Positions 25,694 to 34,069 of a DNA stretch of 64,000 nucleotides are shown here, one piece after another. The position numbers and the translations under genes were made by a program. How positions within the stretch are numbered: position 1 is the first letter of the stretch; each line of letters begins with the position of its first letter. Under the pieces are notes generated by a model. It was not told the DNA's origin. It saw only the letters and a list, made by a program, of their open reading frames with translations, and did not search any database. The stretch is taken from positions 2,914,001 through 2,978,000 of the forward strand of contig NZ_JACHBQ010000001.1 in the NCBI RefSeq assembly GCF_014200405.1, written 5' to 3'. Source of the DNA: Cryobacterium roopkundense (lineage in GTDB: Bacteria; Actinomycetota; Actinomycetes; Actinomycetales; Microbacteriaceae).

Positions 25694-25820
25694 GTGCGCC
25701 CAGAAACTGCACCTGCGCCCGCGATACTGCCCGCACGAGCCGCTTTCGACCGCACGAGCCTGCGCACGAGCCGCTTTCGACCGCACGAGCCTGCGCACGA
25801 GCCGCTTTCGACCGCACGAG
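25694..25820. repeat. Family C element, copy C2, with 31-bp tandem satellite
   Basis: The 306-bp gap between the DUF559 and TetR genes is mostly repetitive. GTGCGCCCAGAAACTGCACC starts a C-family unit at 25694. It is followed by almost three copies of a 31-bp unit, starting at 25733, 25764 and 25795 and each beginning GCACGAGCCGCTTTCGACCG. Nothing else is apparent in this gap. Confidence 0.85.
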
Positions 25821-25874
25821 GCAGGCCGCAGAGCGGGGCCGCGCAAGGCAGGGCGGCGGGCAGGGCGGAGCGGG

Positions 25875-26507
25875 TCAGAGCGGATCGAGGGCGCCGGGCA
25901 CGAGGCCGAGTTCGTGCTCCGTGACAGTGCGCACGAGGCCGCGCAGGGTGCGCGCGTCGCCGTAGCGAACGGTGGCGTGGGCATTCAGGCCATCGATGAT
26001 GCCGAGCAACTGCCACGCCACAGTGTCAGGGTCGCTCGCCGTGAACTCTCCGCGGGCACAGCCCTCATTCAGCAGTCCGGCCACAAAGGCCTGCCAGGCG
26101 TCCATCTGGCGCCCCACCTCCGCGGCGAGCGCGGGGTTGCGCCGCCCGAGGCTCCAGGCGTCGAGCCAGACCACGGTGACGCCGGTGCGCTCCGGGCCGA
26201 GCAGCGTGTTCACGAGGCCGCGGATCGCGTCGACGGACGTCACCGAGGGCGCGAGCTCCGCCGCCACGTCGCCGATCTCGGCGGCCACGATTTCGCCGAA
26301 GGTGTCGGCCACGAGCACGTCCATGTTGGGTTGGTAGTGACTCACCAGGCCGCTCGTCACGCCGACGCGCGCCGCCACAGCGCGCAGCGTGATTCCGTAG
26401 AGCCCGTCGTCGAGCGCGATCTCGCGGGCCGCGGCGGCGATCTCGATTGCGCGCTCACCGGGGTCTTTGCGCCGGCTTCGACCGGGAATTCCGGCATCAC
26501 TTGACAT
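25875..26507 (-). CDS. TetR-family regulator of the agmatine/permease operon
   Basis: A 210-residue repressor-type protein. The N-terminal helix-turn-helix is at about residues 20-65 (GITLRAVAARVGVTSGLVSHY), and the C-terminal part resembles the BetI-like TetR_C_6 ligand domain (WLDAWSLGRRNPALAAEV). ATG 26507 has GGGGAG upstream. It is divergent from the NCS1 permease-amidase-deiminase genes with a perfect 20-bp palindrome between them, so local repression relieved by a pathway ligand is the natural model (inference). Confidence 0.9.
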   Translation of the reverse strand: MSSDAGIPGRSRRKDPGERAIEIAAAAREIALDDGLYGITLRAVAARVGVTSGLVSHYQPNMDVLVADTFGEIVAAEIGDVAAELAPSVTSVDAIRGLVNTLLGPERTGVTVVWLDAWSLGRRNPALAAEVGRQMDAWQAFVAGLLNEGCARGEFTASDPDTVAWQLLGIIDGLNAHATVRYGDARTLRGLVRTVTEHELGLVPGALDPL

Positions 26508-26540
26508 GGCTCCCCAGTGTATATAGCTTTGCTCCTAACC

Positions 26541-26560
26541 TATTGATCATTTGATCAATA
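26541..26560. promoter_or_regulatory. 20-bp palindromic operator between tetR and the permease operon
   Basis: TATTGATCATTTGATCAATA is a perfect dyad (9-bp arms, TT centre) in the divergent promoter. It resembles the known RutR consensus TTGACCA-N2-TGGTCAA of another TetR-family regulator of nitrogen-compound catabolism. It lies 22 bp upstream of the first start codon of the operon and 34 bp from the tetR start. Confidence 0.8.
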
Positions 26561-26582
26561 AGCCCGCCCGAAGGAGCACTCA

Positions 26583-26603
26583 ATGACGAGCAGCGCTGCA
26601 TGA
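26583..26603 (+). other. Six-codon leader ORF overlapping the permease start
   Basis: A strong AAGGAG site (26571-26576) serves ATG 26583, but that frame reads only MTSSAA before a TGA that overlaps the permease ATG (ATGA). Either a minimal coupling leader or the true start of the permease separated from its frame by an indel. Confidence 0.5.
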
Positions 26604-28251
26604 CCCGCACCGACAGCCGCGAGGACGCACGAGCCGAGATCCACCCACAGACCCGGCCCCCGACATCCACTGCCGAGCGCCCCGAACCGACAGCCGCCCA
26701 CCCGGGCCGCACGGCCTCCGGCCACCTCGAACCTCACCCGGCCCACCCCGGCCGCACCGCCACCATCCACGCAGAGACGCACGCGGCCCACCCCGGTCAC
26801 GCCGCTGCCCAGCGTCCCGAACCGCGCGGCACCGCCCACCCCGACCGCGACGCCGCCGGCCGCATCGAGACCCACGGCGTTGACTTCGTGCCCACGGACC
26901 AGCGCCACGGCCGACCCCGCGAACTCACCTGGATCTGGATGTCGACCAACGTGGTCTACCTGAACTTCGTGCTCGGCGGCACGATGACGCTGCTCGGCCT
27001 CTCCCTCGTGAACTGCCTGCTCGTGGTGCTCCTCGGCAACCTGTGGTGGCTACTTGTGGGTTACCTCGCCATCAGCGGTCCGGCAGCCGGCAGCCCGAGC
27101 GTCGTCATCATGCGCGCCATCTTCGGCGTGCGCGGCAACCGGATGTTCGGCGCCGGCCTTGGCGTGCTCATCGGGCTGCTGTACGTGATCATCAACTTGG
27201 CCTTCGCCTTCCTCGCCGGCATGGCCCTGCTCGAGTTTCTCGGCGTGGCACCCAGCTCCCCGCTGCGCTGGCTCGTACTCCTGGTCGTGGCGGCCGCAAC
27301 GTTCACCGTCAGCGTGTACGGTCACGCCACCATCACGAAACTCAGCCCTTGGCTCACCCTCGCTCTCGCCGCGTGCTTCGGTGTGCTCGGCTTTTTCATC
27401 CTCGGCGCCGCCGACTTCGGCTACACGGTTGCCGCCCAGACAACGGATGCCCGTTGGGCCGCCTTCCTGCTCGGGTTCACCATCATTTCCTCCGGACCAC
27501 TGTCGTGGGGTACCGGCGCCGACTACTCCCGCTACCTCCCCGAGCGCTCGAAGCCCAGCCGTGTGCTGATCTGGACCGCGATCGGCGGCTTCATCCCGGC
27601 GGTGCTCATCGCCTGGCTTGGCGTACTTGCCGGCACCCGCATGGACATGACAGATCCGCAGACGGCGCTGCTGCAGATTCTTCCCGGCTGGTTCTACCCG
27701 GTGTTCCTGTTTGCTATTCTGCTCGGGAGCACCGCCAACAACGTGCTCTGCTCGTATTCCACCAGCCTGTACATTCAGGCCCTTGGCGTGCGACTTCCCC
27801 GCGCCGCGACAGTGCTGCTCACCGCCGCGATCACCATCGCCGCCTCCGCCTGGCTGCTCTTCGTAGCCGAGAGCTTTCTCGACACCCTGAACAGCGCGCT
27901 CGAGATCAGTGTCGCCGTGCTCGGGCCGTCTGTCGCCGTGTACGCCGCCGACCTGGCCCTTCGCCGCAACCGCTACAGCGGCCCCGACCTCGCCCTCGAG
28001 ACCCCGGACAGCCCGTTCTGGTTTAGCGGCGGCTACTGCTGGCCCGGCATCATCGCCATCAGCGCGGCCACTCTCGCCGCCGTCGCGACCTCCAACACCA
28101 CCCTCTACCAGGGCCCGATCTCGGTGCTCCTCGACGGCGCCGACCTGTCCGCCCTCGTGGGGCCCCCGTCCTCGGCGCCGGAATCTACGCCATCCTCTGG
28201 CGCCGCCCTTCCCCTTCCAGAACTCATCAGGAGCTCCCATGCGCACGATAG
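26600..28251 (+). CDS. NCS1-family permease with a probable C-terminal frameshift
   Basis: A nucleobase:cation symporter-1 type permease with about 12 membrane segments. The family start RIETHGVDFVP and RELTWIWMSTN begin near residue 88. Before that lies an odd His/Pro/Ala-rich tail with repeated AHPGRTA. The intact frame continues to 28345, but after ADLSALVG (about 28156) it turns into Pro/Arg-rich text overlapping the next gene. One base shift gives APVLGAGIYAILWRR and a stop at 28251, the expected last membrane segment. A lost G in GTGGGGCCCCC explains this. Linkage to agmatine genes suggests uptake of agmatine or a related compound. Confidence 0.8.
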
Positions 28252-29234
28252 TCGCCCCCGCCATTCCCCCCGCGTTCACCCGAACGGATGCCCCAAGCCG
28301 GCTCCCCCTGCGGGTCGCGCTCGTGCAGCATCGCTGGCACCCTGACAGTGCGGCCCTGCGCGCGGAGCTGGCCGACGGCATCCGCGTGGCCGCCGCCGAA
28401 GGCGCCCGGGTAGTGTTCCTGGCCGAGCTCACCCTGAGCAAATATCCCGGCAACGTGCGGGCGAAGGGCGTGCCGAAGAGCGACGCCGAAGATCTGCTCG
28501 AAGGACCGACCTTCGCGTTCGCCGCCGAGCAAGCTCGGCTGCACGGCGTGTTCGTACACGCCTCCCTGTTCGAGCGGCCCGCCGATCGCGACGAACCCGA
28601 CGACCCCCGCGGCTACAACACAGCGATCCTGGTGTCGCCGGCCGGCGCGCTTGCGGGCCGCACCCGCAAGACGCACATTCCCATCAGCGCCGGCTACTAC
28701 GAAGACACCTATTTTCGACCCGGCCCCGCCGAAGACGCGTACCCCGTGCACGAACCTGAGGGGCTCGGCGGGGCACGCCTTGGCCTGCCCACTTGCTGGG
28801 ACGAGTGGTTCCCCGAGGTGTCGCGGCTGTACGGCCTCGGCGGCGCCGACATTCTCGCCTACCCCACGGCGATAGGGTCCGAGCCGTCATTCCCGGCGTT
28901 CGACACGCAACCCATTTGGCAGCAGGTCGTGGTGGCCAACGGAATCACCAGCGGCCTGTTCATGGTCGTGCCAAATCGCCACGGAGACGAGGGTGACCTC
29001 ACGTTCTACGGTTCGTCCTTCATCTCCGACCCCTACGGTCGGGTGCTCGTGCAAGCGCCGCGGGACGAATCCGCTGTGCTCGTGGCCGACCTCGACCTGG
29101 CCCAGCGCGCCGAGTGGCTCGCCCTGTTCCCGTTCCTGCTCACCCGCCGGCCCGACACCTACGCGGGGTTGGTGCGGCCGGTCGACCCGGCGCGCCCGTT
29201 CGGCGCGGTCGCACTCGCCGAGGTGACGGCATGA
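28239..29234 (+). CDS. aguB: Nitrilase-family N-carbamoylputrescine amidase
   Basis: A 331-residue amidohydrolase of the carbon-nitrogen hydrolase superfamily. The Glu-Lys-Cys triad is visible in VVFLAELTLSKYPG (Glu), GRTRKTHIP (Lys) and LPTCWDEWFPE (Cys). The CWDxWFPE context is characteristic of AguB, which converts N-carbamoylputrescine to putrescine, CO2 and ammonia. ATG 28239 has AGGAGCTCCC upstream. It overlaps the frameshift-corrected end of the permease gene and is coupled by ATGA to the agmatine deiminase gene. Beta-ureidopropionase is the main alternative; the neighbour favours AguB. Confidence 0.87.
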   Translation: MRTIVAPAIPPAFTRTDAPSRLPLRVALVQHRWHPDSAALRAELADGIRVAAAEGARVVFLAELTLSKYPGNVRAKGVPKSDAEDLLEGPTFAFAAEQARLHGVFVHASLFERPADRDEPDDPRGYNTAILVSPAGALAGRTRKTHIPISAGYYEDTYFRPGPAEDAYPVHEPEGLGGARLGLPTCWDEWFPEVSRLYGLGGADILAYPTAIGSEPSFPAFDTQPIWQQVVVANGITSGLFMVVPNRHGDEGDLTFYGSSFISDPYGRVLVQAPRDESAVLVADLDLAQRAEWLALFPFLLTRRPDTYAGLVRPVDPARPFGAVALAEVTA

Positions 29235-30268
29235 GCTGGCGGATGCCGGCCGAGACCGCGCCGCAGGACAGGGTGTGGATGGCGTTCCCGGTGGGCGGTT
29301 ACACGCTCGGCGACGACGCAGCGTCGGCCCACGAGGCGCGGTCCACCTGGGCTGCCGTGGCCCACGCCGTGGCCGAGTTCGAGCCGGTACGCATGGTTGT
29401 CGACCCGCGCGAGCGCGCCGCCGCCACCCGGTACCTCTCCGTCGACATCGAGGTGCTCGAGGCCCCGCTCGACGACTCGTGGATGCGCGACATCGGCCCC
29501 ACCTTCGTGCACGGGCCGGGCGGGGAGCTCGGCGCGGTCGACTGGACCTTCAACGGCTGGGGCGCGCAGGATTGGGCGTCGTGGAAAGAGGATGCCGAGA
29601 TCGGCCGGTTCGTGACCGGCGCGTCGGGCGCCACCGCGGTGTCGTCTCTTCTCGTGAACGAGGGCGGCGGATTCCACGTGGACGGCGAGGGCACCGTTCT
29701 GCTCACCGAGACCGTGCAACTCGACCCGGGCCGCAATCCGTACGCCGACCGGGCCAGGGTGGAAGCCGACCTCGCGCGCACGATCGGCACGGAGCACGCC
29801 GTGTGGCTGCCGCGCGGACTCACCCGCGACCAGGAACGCTACGGCACCCGCGGCCACGTTGACATGGTCGCCGCGATCCCCTCCCCCGGTACCGTGCTGC
29901 TGCACGCGCAGAACGACCCCGCTCACCCTGACTTCGCGGTGTCCCGCGAGGTGCGCCGCGTGCTTCAGGACGCGCACGACGCCGCGGGGCGGTCGTTCAC
30001 GGTCATCGATCTGCCCGCGCCGACCCGACTGCGCGACTCTGAGGGCGTTGTGGACTACAACTACGTGAACCATCTCGTGGTGAACGGCGGCGTTGTGGCG
30101 TGCAGTTTCGGTGAGGAGAAAGCCGATGCGGTGGCCCGGGACATCCTCGCGGAGGCGTACCCGGGGCGGCGGGTCGTGTCGGTCGACGCGCGGCCGCTTT
30201 TCGCCCGCGGCGGCGGCATCCATTGCATCACCCAGCAGCAACCGAGCCGACCGGCGTCTGGAAGCTGA
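29231..30268 (+). CDS. aguA: Agmatine deiminase
   Basis: A 345-residue member of the peptidyl-arginine-deiminase/agmatine deiminase family, which hydrolyses agmatine to N-carbamoylputrescine and ammonia. Motifs include DSWMRDIGPTFV, NEGGGFHVDGEGT, GTRGHVDMVAAI, and the catalytic Cys in GGGIHCITQQQP near the C-terminus. ATG 29231 overlaps the AguB stop (ATGA). Together the two enzymes make putrescine from agmatine without ornithine. It is the last gene of the TetR-controlled operon. Confidence 0.93.
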   Translation: MSWRMPAETAPQDRVWMAFPVGGYTLGDDAASAHEARSTWAAVAHAVAEFEPVRMVVDPRERAAATRYLSVDIEVLEAPLDDSWMRDIGPTFVHGPGGELGAVDWTFNGWGAQDWASWKEDAEIGRFVTGASGATAVSSLLVNEGGGFHVDGEGTVLLTETVQLDPGRNPYADRARVEADLARTIGTEHAVWLPRGLTRDQERYGTRGHVDMVAAIPSPGTVLLHAQNDPAHPDFAVSREVRRVLQDAHDAAGRSFTVIDLPAPTRLRDSEGVVDYNYVNHLVVNGGVVACSFGEEKADAVARDILAEAYPGRRVVSVDARPLFARGGGIHCITQQQPSRPASGS

Positions 30269-30382
30269 AGCCACAGGCAGATGTTCAGGGAGGGCCGCCC
30301 TAGAATAAGGAAGTCGGCGCCCCCAGTGCTTGCCCCTCGGGCGAGCGGTGCCGACCACGCGATACACCTTGAACGGAAGTAC

Positions 30383-30457
30383 ATGAGCGCCCCCGGCGAC
30401 GCCCTTGTCCACCTCTGGCTGCCCTCGGGCGCCCCGACGACAGGGTGGGTGCGCTGA
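30383..30457 (+). other. Possible 24-residue leader peptide upstream of CNNM gene
   Basis: ATG 30383, preceded by GGAAG, opens a 24-codon frame (starting MSAPGDALVHLWLPSG) whose TGA overlaps the ATG of the CNNM gene (TGATG). It could be a leader that couples or attenuates translation. No database support can be given. Confidence 0.35.
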
Positions 30458-31830
30458 TGGAAATCGTTGCCCTGATCGTTGGAATAGTCCTGATCGCGGC
30501 CTGCGGAGGCTTTGTCGCCGCCGAGTTCGCCCTCATCACGGTGAACCGCAACGACGTGGAAGCCGCCGCCGAAGCCGGCGATAAGCGCTCGATGGGCGCG
30601 CTTCGCGCCATGAAGACCATGTCCACGCAGCTCTCCGGTGCCCAGCTCGGCATCACCGTGACCAACCTCGGCATCGGTTTCGTCGCCGAGCCGGCCATTG
30701 CTAGTCTCGTCGACGGCCCGCTCGGCGCGGCCGGACTCTCGGATGCCGCAGCTACGACGGTGTCGGTCACGCTCGCCCTCGTACTCGCGATGATCCTCAC
30801 GATGATCTTCGGTGAGCTGATCCCGAAAAACCTCGCGATCGCGCGTCCGCTGCAGACCGTTCGCGCGGTGCAGGGCTTCCAGCGCGGGTTCACCAAGATC
30901 ATGGCCTACCCCATTCGCCTGTTCAACGGCACCGCCAACAAGGTCGTGCGCCTGATGGGCTTCGAACCGCAGGAGGAGCTCGCTTCCGCCCGCTCCCCCG
31001 AAGAGTTGCTCGGCCTCGTGCGCCACTCGGCGAATAAGGGAGCCCTCGCTGTCGACACCGCCGAGCTCGTGGAACGCTCCTTCGCGTTCGGCGACCGGCG
31101 CGCCAACGACGTGATGACCCCGCGCGGCCAGATACTGAGCCTCGACCCCGATGACACCGTGCACACCCTGCTGATCACGGCCAAGGCCACCGGGCACTCG
31201 CGCTTTCCCATCATCAGCGGCGACGGAGAAGGAACGGTTCACGGCCTCGTGCATGTGCGCCACGCCCTCGCCGTTCCCTACCTCGAGCGCGACACCGTCA
31301 CCGTGGGCCAGGTGATGGGCCCGGCCACGATCGTGCCCGACACCGTTGAGCTCGACAACCTGATGGACACACTCCGGAAGGGCGGCCTGCAGATGGCCGT
31401 GTTGATCGACGAGTTCGGCGACACCGCCGGGCTCGTCACCCTCGAAGACCTGGTTGAAGAGCTCGTCGGAGAGGTTCGTGACGAGCACGACCCCGAGGAA
31501 GAGATTCACGAGATCGACCCCGACGGCACCTGGGACCTCGACGCCTCCCTGCGGCCCGACGAAGCCAGCGAACACCTCGGCGTGACGGTGCCCGAACACG
31601 AAGAGTACGACACCCTCGCCGGGCTCGTCACCCTCGAACTCGGCCGGCTCGCCCGGGTCGGCGACGCCGTGGAGATCGACGGCGAGGATGTGCCCGGAGA
31701 GCCGGATTCTCGCATCCGCTTCGAAGTCACCGCTATGGACGACCACCGCATCGATCGGGTGCGGGTGCTCGTCACCCCCCTCGACCACGACCACGAATCT
31801 GAACCCGAGCGAACGGAGAGCCACTCATGA
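30457..31830 (+). CDS. CNNM/CorC-family membrane protein with CBS domains (first)
   Basis: A 457-residue protein. The DUF21/CNNM membrane domain occupies about residues 1-180 (CGGFVAAEFALITVNRN, FGELIPKNLAI). A CBS pair follows at about 205-330 (VMTPRGQILSLDPDD, VLIDEFGDTAGLVTLEDLVEE), then a CorC_HlyC domain. Family members act in Mg2+ or Co2+ efflux and resistance; older notes call them hemolysins. ATG 30457 is preferred, with GTG 30445 four codons earlier as an alternative. It is coupled by ATGA to a second, shorter CNNM gene. Confidence 0.9.
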   Translation: MEIVALIVGIVLIAACGGFVAAEFALITVNRNDVEAAAEAGDKRSMGALRAMKTMSTQLSGAQLGITVTNLGIGFVAEPAIASLVDGPLGAAGLSDAAATTVSVTLALVLAMILTMIFGELIPKNLAIARPLQTVRAVQGFQRGFTKIMAYPIRLFNGTANKVVRLMGFEPQEELASARSPEELLGLVRHSANKGALAVDTAELVERSFAFGDRRANDVMTPRGQILSLDPDDTVHTLLITAKATGHSRFPIISGDGEGTVHGLVHVRHALAVPYLERDTVTVGQVMGPATIVPDTVELDNLMDTLRKGGLQMAVLIDEFGDTAGLVTLEDLVEELVGEVRDEHDPEEEIHEIDPDGTWDLDASLRPDEASEHLGVTVPEHEEYDTLAGLVTLELGRLARVGDAVEIDGEDVPGEPDSRIRFEVTAMDDHRIDRVRVLVTPLDHDHESEPERTESHS

Positions 31831-32873
31831 GCGTCACCGCTGGACTACTCCTCACCGTCGGGCTGCTGCTCGTGAACGCCTTCTTCGTGGGAGCCGAGTT
31901 CGCACTCATCTCCGCGCGTCGCACCATCGTGGAGCCCAAGGCCCTGGCCGGGTCTCGGGTGGCCAAGATCACGCTCGGCGCCATGGAGAACGTGTCGCTC
32001 ATGATGGCGGGCGCCCAGCTCGGTATCACGGTCGCGTCGCTGGCCCTCGGCGCGCTCAGCGAACCGGCGATTGCCGCACTGCTCGAGCTCCCCTTCGCTG
32101 CCATGGGCGTGCCGGCAGCCTTGCTGCACCCGATCTCTTTCGCGATCGCCCTCTCGATCATCACCTACCTGCACGTGGTGTTCGGTGAGATGGTGCCGAA
32201 GAACATCGCCCTTGCCGGGCCGGAGCGCATGGCCCTGCTGCTCGCGCCGCCGCTCGTGCTCATCGTGAAGATCCTGTTCCCGCTGCTCTGGGTGATGAAC
32301 GCCATCGCCAATGGCTTCCTGCGGCTCATGAAGGTGGAGCCGAAGAACGAGGTCGCAAGCGTTTTCACGCGCGATGAGGTGGCTGCCCTCGTGGAGGAAT
32401 CCCGTCACGGCGGCATGCTCGACATCAGCGACTCCAAGCTGCTGCTCGGCGCGCTCACGTTCGAGGAGCGCGACGTGTCGAGCGTCGTCATCCCGCTGGC
32501 CAACCTCACGACCCTCGCAGCGGATGTCACGCCCGCCCAGGCGGAACACGTTGCCATCGGCGGCTTCTCGCGCTTCCCGGTGCAGGCCGCAGACGGGTCG
32601 CTCAGCGGCTACGTGCACATTAAGGACCTGCTCGAAATCGCGGCCGAACGTCGTGATCTGCCCATCGACCCGGCGTTGGTGCGCGCGCTTCCGGAGGTGC
32701 GCACGAATCTGCCGCTGCGCCAGGCGCTCTCGATCATGCAGCGCTCGGGCGCGCACCTCGCCCGAGCGACCGACGAGAACGGCCTGGTCACCGGCATCGT
32801 GACGCTTGAGGACGTGCTCGAGGAGCTCGTGGGCCAGATTCGCGACGACAGCCGCAGCCTGAAGCTCGCGTAA
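31827..32873 (+). CDS. CNNM/CorC-family membrane protein with CBS domains (second, short)
   Basis: A 348-residue paralogue of the preceding protein. The DUF21 domain is at about residues 1-175 (NAFFVGAEFALISARR, FGEMVPKNIALAG), and the CBS pair at 200-340 ends in VTGIVTLEDVLEELVGQIRD. It stops there and lacks the CorC_HlyC domain of its neighbour, so the two may work as a heteromer. ATG 31827 overlaps the previous stop. Its last 50 bp and the C-type repeat after it recur, decayed, 709 bp downstream. Confidence 0.9.
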   Translation: MSVTAGLLLTVGLLLVNAFFVGAEFALISARRTIVEPKALAGSRVAKITLGAMENVSLMMAGAQLGITVASLALGALSEPAIAALLELPFAAMGVPAALLHPISFAIALSIITYLHVVFGEMVPKNIALAGPERMALLLAPPLVLIVKILFPLLWVMNAIANGFLRLMKVEPKNEVASVFTRDEVAALVEESRHGGMLDISDSKLLLGALTFEERDVSSVVIPLANLTTLAADVTPAQAEHVAIGGFSRFPVQAADGSLSGYVHIKDLLEIAAERRDLPIDPALVRALPEVRTNLPLRQALSIMQRSGAHLARATDENGLVTGIVTLEDVLEELVGQIRDDSRSLKLA

Positions 32874-32890
32874 CCCCCGGCCCGGCGCTG

Positions 32891-33016
32891 GTGCGACCGA
32901 AACCTGCACGTGCGGCTGCGATACCGCCCGCCCGTGCAGGTTTCGGGCGCACGGCCCCGCGCACGAGCCGCTTTCGGGCGCACGACCCCGCGCACCAGCC
33001 GCTTTTGGGCGCACGA
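32891..33016. repeat. Family C element, copy C3, with two satellite units
   Basis: The best-preserved C element. CGAAACCTGCACG (32898-32910) pairs with CGTGCAGGTTTCG (32933-32945), with flanking GTGCG and CGCAC (32891-32952). Two 31-bp satellite units follow, starting at 32961 and 32992 (GCACGAGCCGCTTTCGGGCG type). Most of the 309-bp gap before the next gene is this repeat. Confidence 0.88.
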
Positions 33017-33142
33017 CGCGGCCGGCCCCCGCGCGCGAGATGCTGTCCCCGGAGGTGACGGCGTGACTGGCGCTGAGCCGGACTGCTACTCTGAGGCGCG
33101 CCCGAACGCAGCTCCCAGCGCGGTCACAGGTAAGGGGAACCC

Positions 33143-33190
33143 ATGACATTCACGCGGCACACCGCCACGCGCCAGGCGCACGATGACTGA
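33143..33190 (+). other. 15-codon leader ORF with strong ribosome site
   Basis: AAGGGG precedes ATG 33143, which opens MTFTRHTATRQAHDD and stops at a TGA overlapping the start of the 111-residue membrane protein gene. This is the third such short overlapping leader in the window. Not proven to be translated. Confidence 0.35.
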
Positions 33191-33518
33191 GGTCATCGCT
33201 GCCTTAGCCGGCGTGATCATCGGCGCATGCCTGGCCCTCGGCGGTCGAGTGCGTGGCGCCATTGCCTCCGTGGTCGCCTACGCCTTTCTCGTCTCGTCGA
33301 TGATCTGGCTGTCCAGCGTCGTCGCCCCAGCGGCCGGTATCGCTTTGGCGGTCATGCTCTTCGTGGCATTCGCGTCAACCAAAGCCGTCCTGTGGAACAA
33401 CCTGCCGTCGTTGCAGGGAATGTCGTTTGGGCACCGGGCGCTGATGGCGATCACCCACGCTCGGCGCCTGAGCCGGGAAGACACCGCGATTCGACGGGCC
33501 AGTGCCGAAGCACCGTAG
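33183..33518 (+). CDS. Small membrane protein of unknown function
   Basis: A 111-residue protein with two or three hydrophobic segments: residues about 4-20 (VIAALAGVIIGACLALGG), 25-45 (AIASVVAYAFLVSSMIWLSS) and 48-66 (AAGIALAVMLFVAFAS). A basic amphipathic C-terminal tail follows. No family recognised. ATG 33183 lies within a short upstream ORF that has the ribosome site. It sits between the CNNM gene and a decayed copy of that gene's end, so the stretch may be a recombination product. Confidence 0.5.
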   Translation: MTEVIAALAGVIIGACLALGGRVRGAIASVVAYAFLVSSMIWLSSVVAPAAGIALAVMLFVAFASTKAVLWNNLPSLQGMSFGHRALMAITHARRLSREDTAIRRASAEAP

Positions 33519-33530
33519 GCCGAGCCCAAC

Positions 33531-33663
33531 GGAGCTCGGGGACCAGGTTCGCGATTACAGCCGCAGCCTGGCACTCGCCTAGCGCCCTCGTCGCGGCGCT
33601 CGCGCGCCCACGGCCTGCACGTGCTGCCGCGACACCGACCGCCCCCGCAGGTTTCGGGCGCAC
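33531..33663 (+). pseudogene. Decayed duplicate of the CNNM gene 3' end plus C4 repeat
   Basis: From 33531 the sequence repeats the last 52 bp of the short CNNM gene (32822-32873). Both begin GGAGCTCG, share CAGCCGCAGCCTG, and keep the same spacing to an in-frame stop (RDDSRSLKLA against RDYSRSLALA). A degenerate C element (C4, about 33603-33663, ending GCAGGTTTCGGGCGCAC) follows, as C3 follows the intact gene. Only this 3' remnant exists. Confidence 0.8.
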
Positions 33664-33673
33664 GGGCGGGTAG

Positions 33674-33976
33674 TCACCCGCCAGCTGACCCGGTGACCTT
33701 GCGGTTGTGCCGTCCCGCGACGACGAACGGGCACGCCAGCGCGGGCAGGGACAGCAGCAAGCCCGCGGGGAAGCCGAGACTCGTCACGCCGAACTGCACT
33801 CCGAACGTCAGGGTCACAATCGCCAACGCAAGCATCAGAACACGCCTGCCCGGGTCGTACGGAGGCCTGCCCCAGTAAGGAATACGTGCGGTGGGGTTGG
33901 CCCGGGCGAGCCTCACCATGGACAGTGTCCAAAACACGCACGAGAGCGAGCTCAGAAGCATGGCGGCCAGCAGCAT
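33674..33976 (-). CDS. Small membrane protein of unknown function
   Basis: A 100-residue protein with hydrophobic segments at about residues 1-20 (MLLAAMLLSSLSCVFWTLSM), 46-64 (RRVLMLALAIVTLTFGVQFG) and 68-86. A basic tail ends NRKVTGSAGG. Family not recognised. ATG 33976 is preceded by GGGGGAAC; the long frame upstream of it reads through repeat C5 and an unrelated gene. Convergent with the decayed CNNM remnant. Confidence 0.55.
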   Translation of the reverse strand: MLLAAMLLSSLSCVFWTLSMVRLARANPTARIPYWGRPPYDPGRRVLMLALAIVTLTFGVQFGVTSLGFPAGLLLSLPALACPFVVAGRHNRKVTGSAGG

Positions 33977-34069
33977 GAGTTCCCCCAGGATTCGCGTCGA
34001 TTCCTCCGACCGTATCGCGCCGGGACGGCGCGGGCGAACTCGGGTTCGACGCGGAGCGACCCCGCTCCC

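Noticed and set aside
25733..25820. CRISPR-like spaced repeats
   Set aside because: The 31-bp units are directly adjacent without unique spacers and there are no cas genes; this is a tandem satellite.
24585..30268. A defence island starting with the DUF559/AbiEi-like gene
   Set aside because: Only one gene hints at defence; its neighbours are a TetR regulator and an agmatine catabolic operon, and no partner toxin, helicase or methylase is present.
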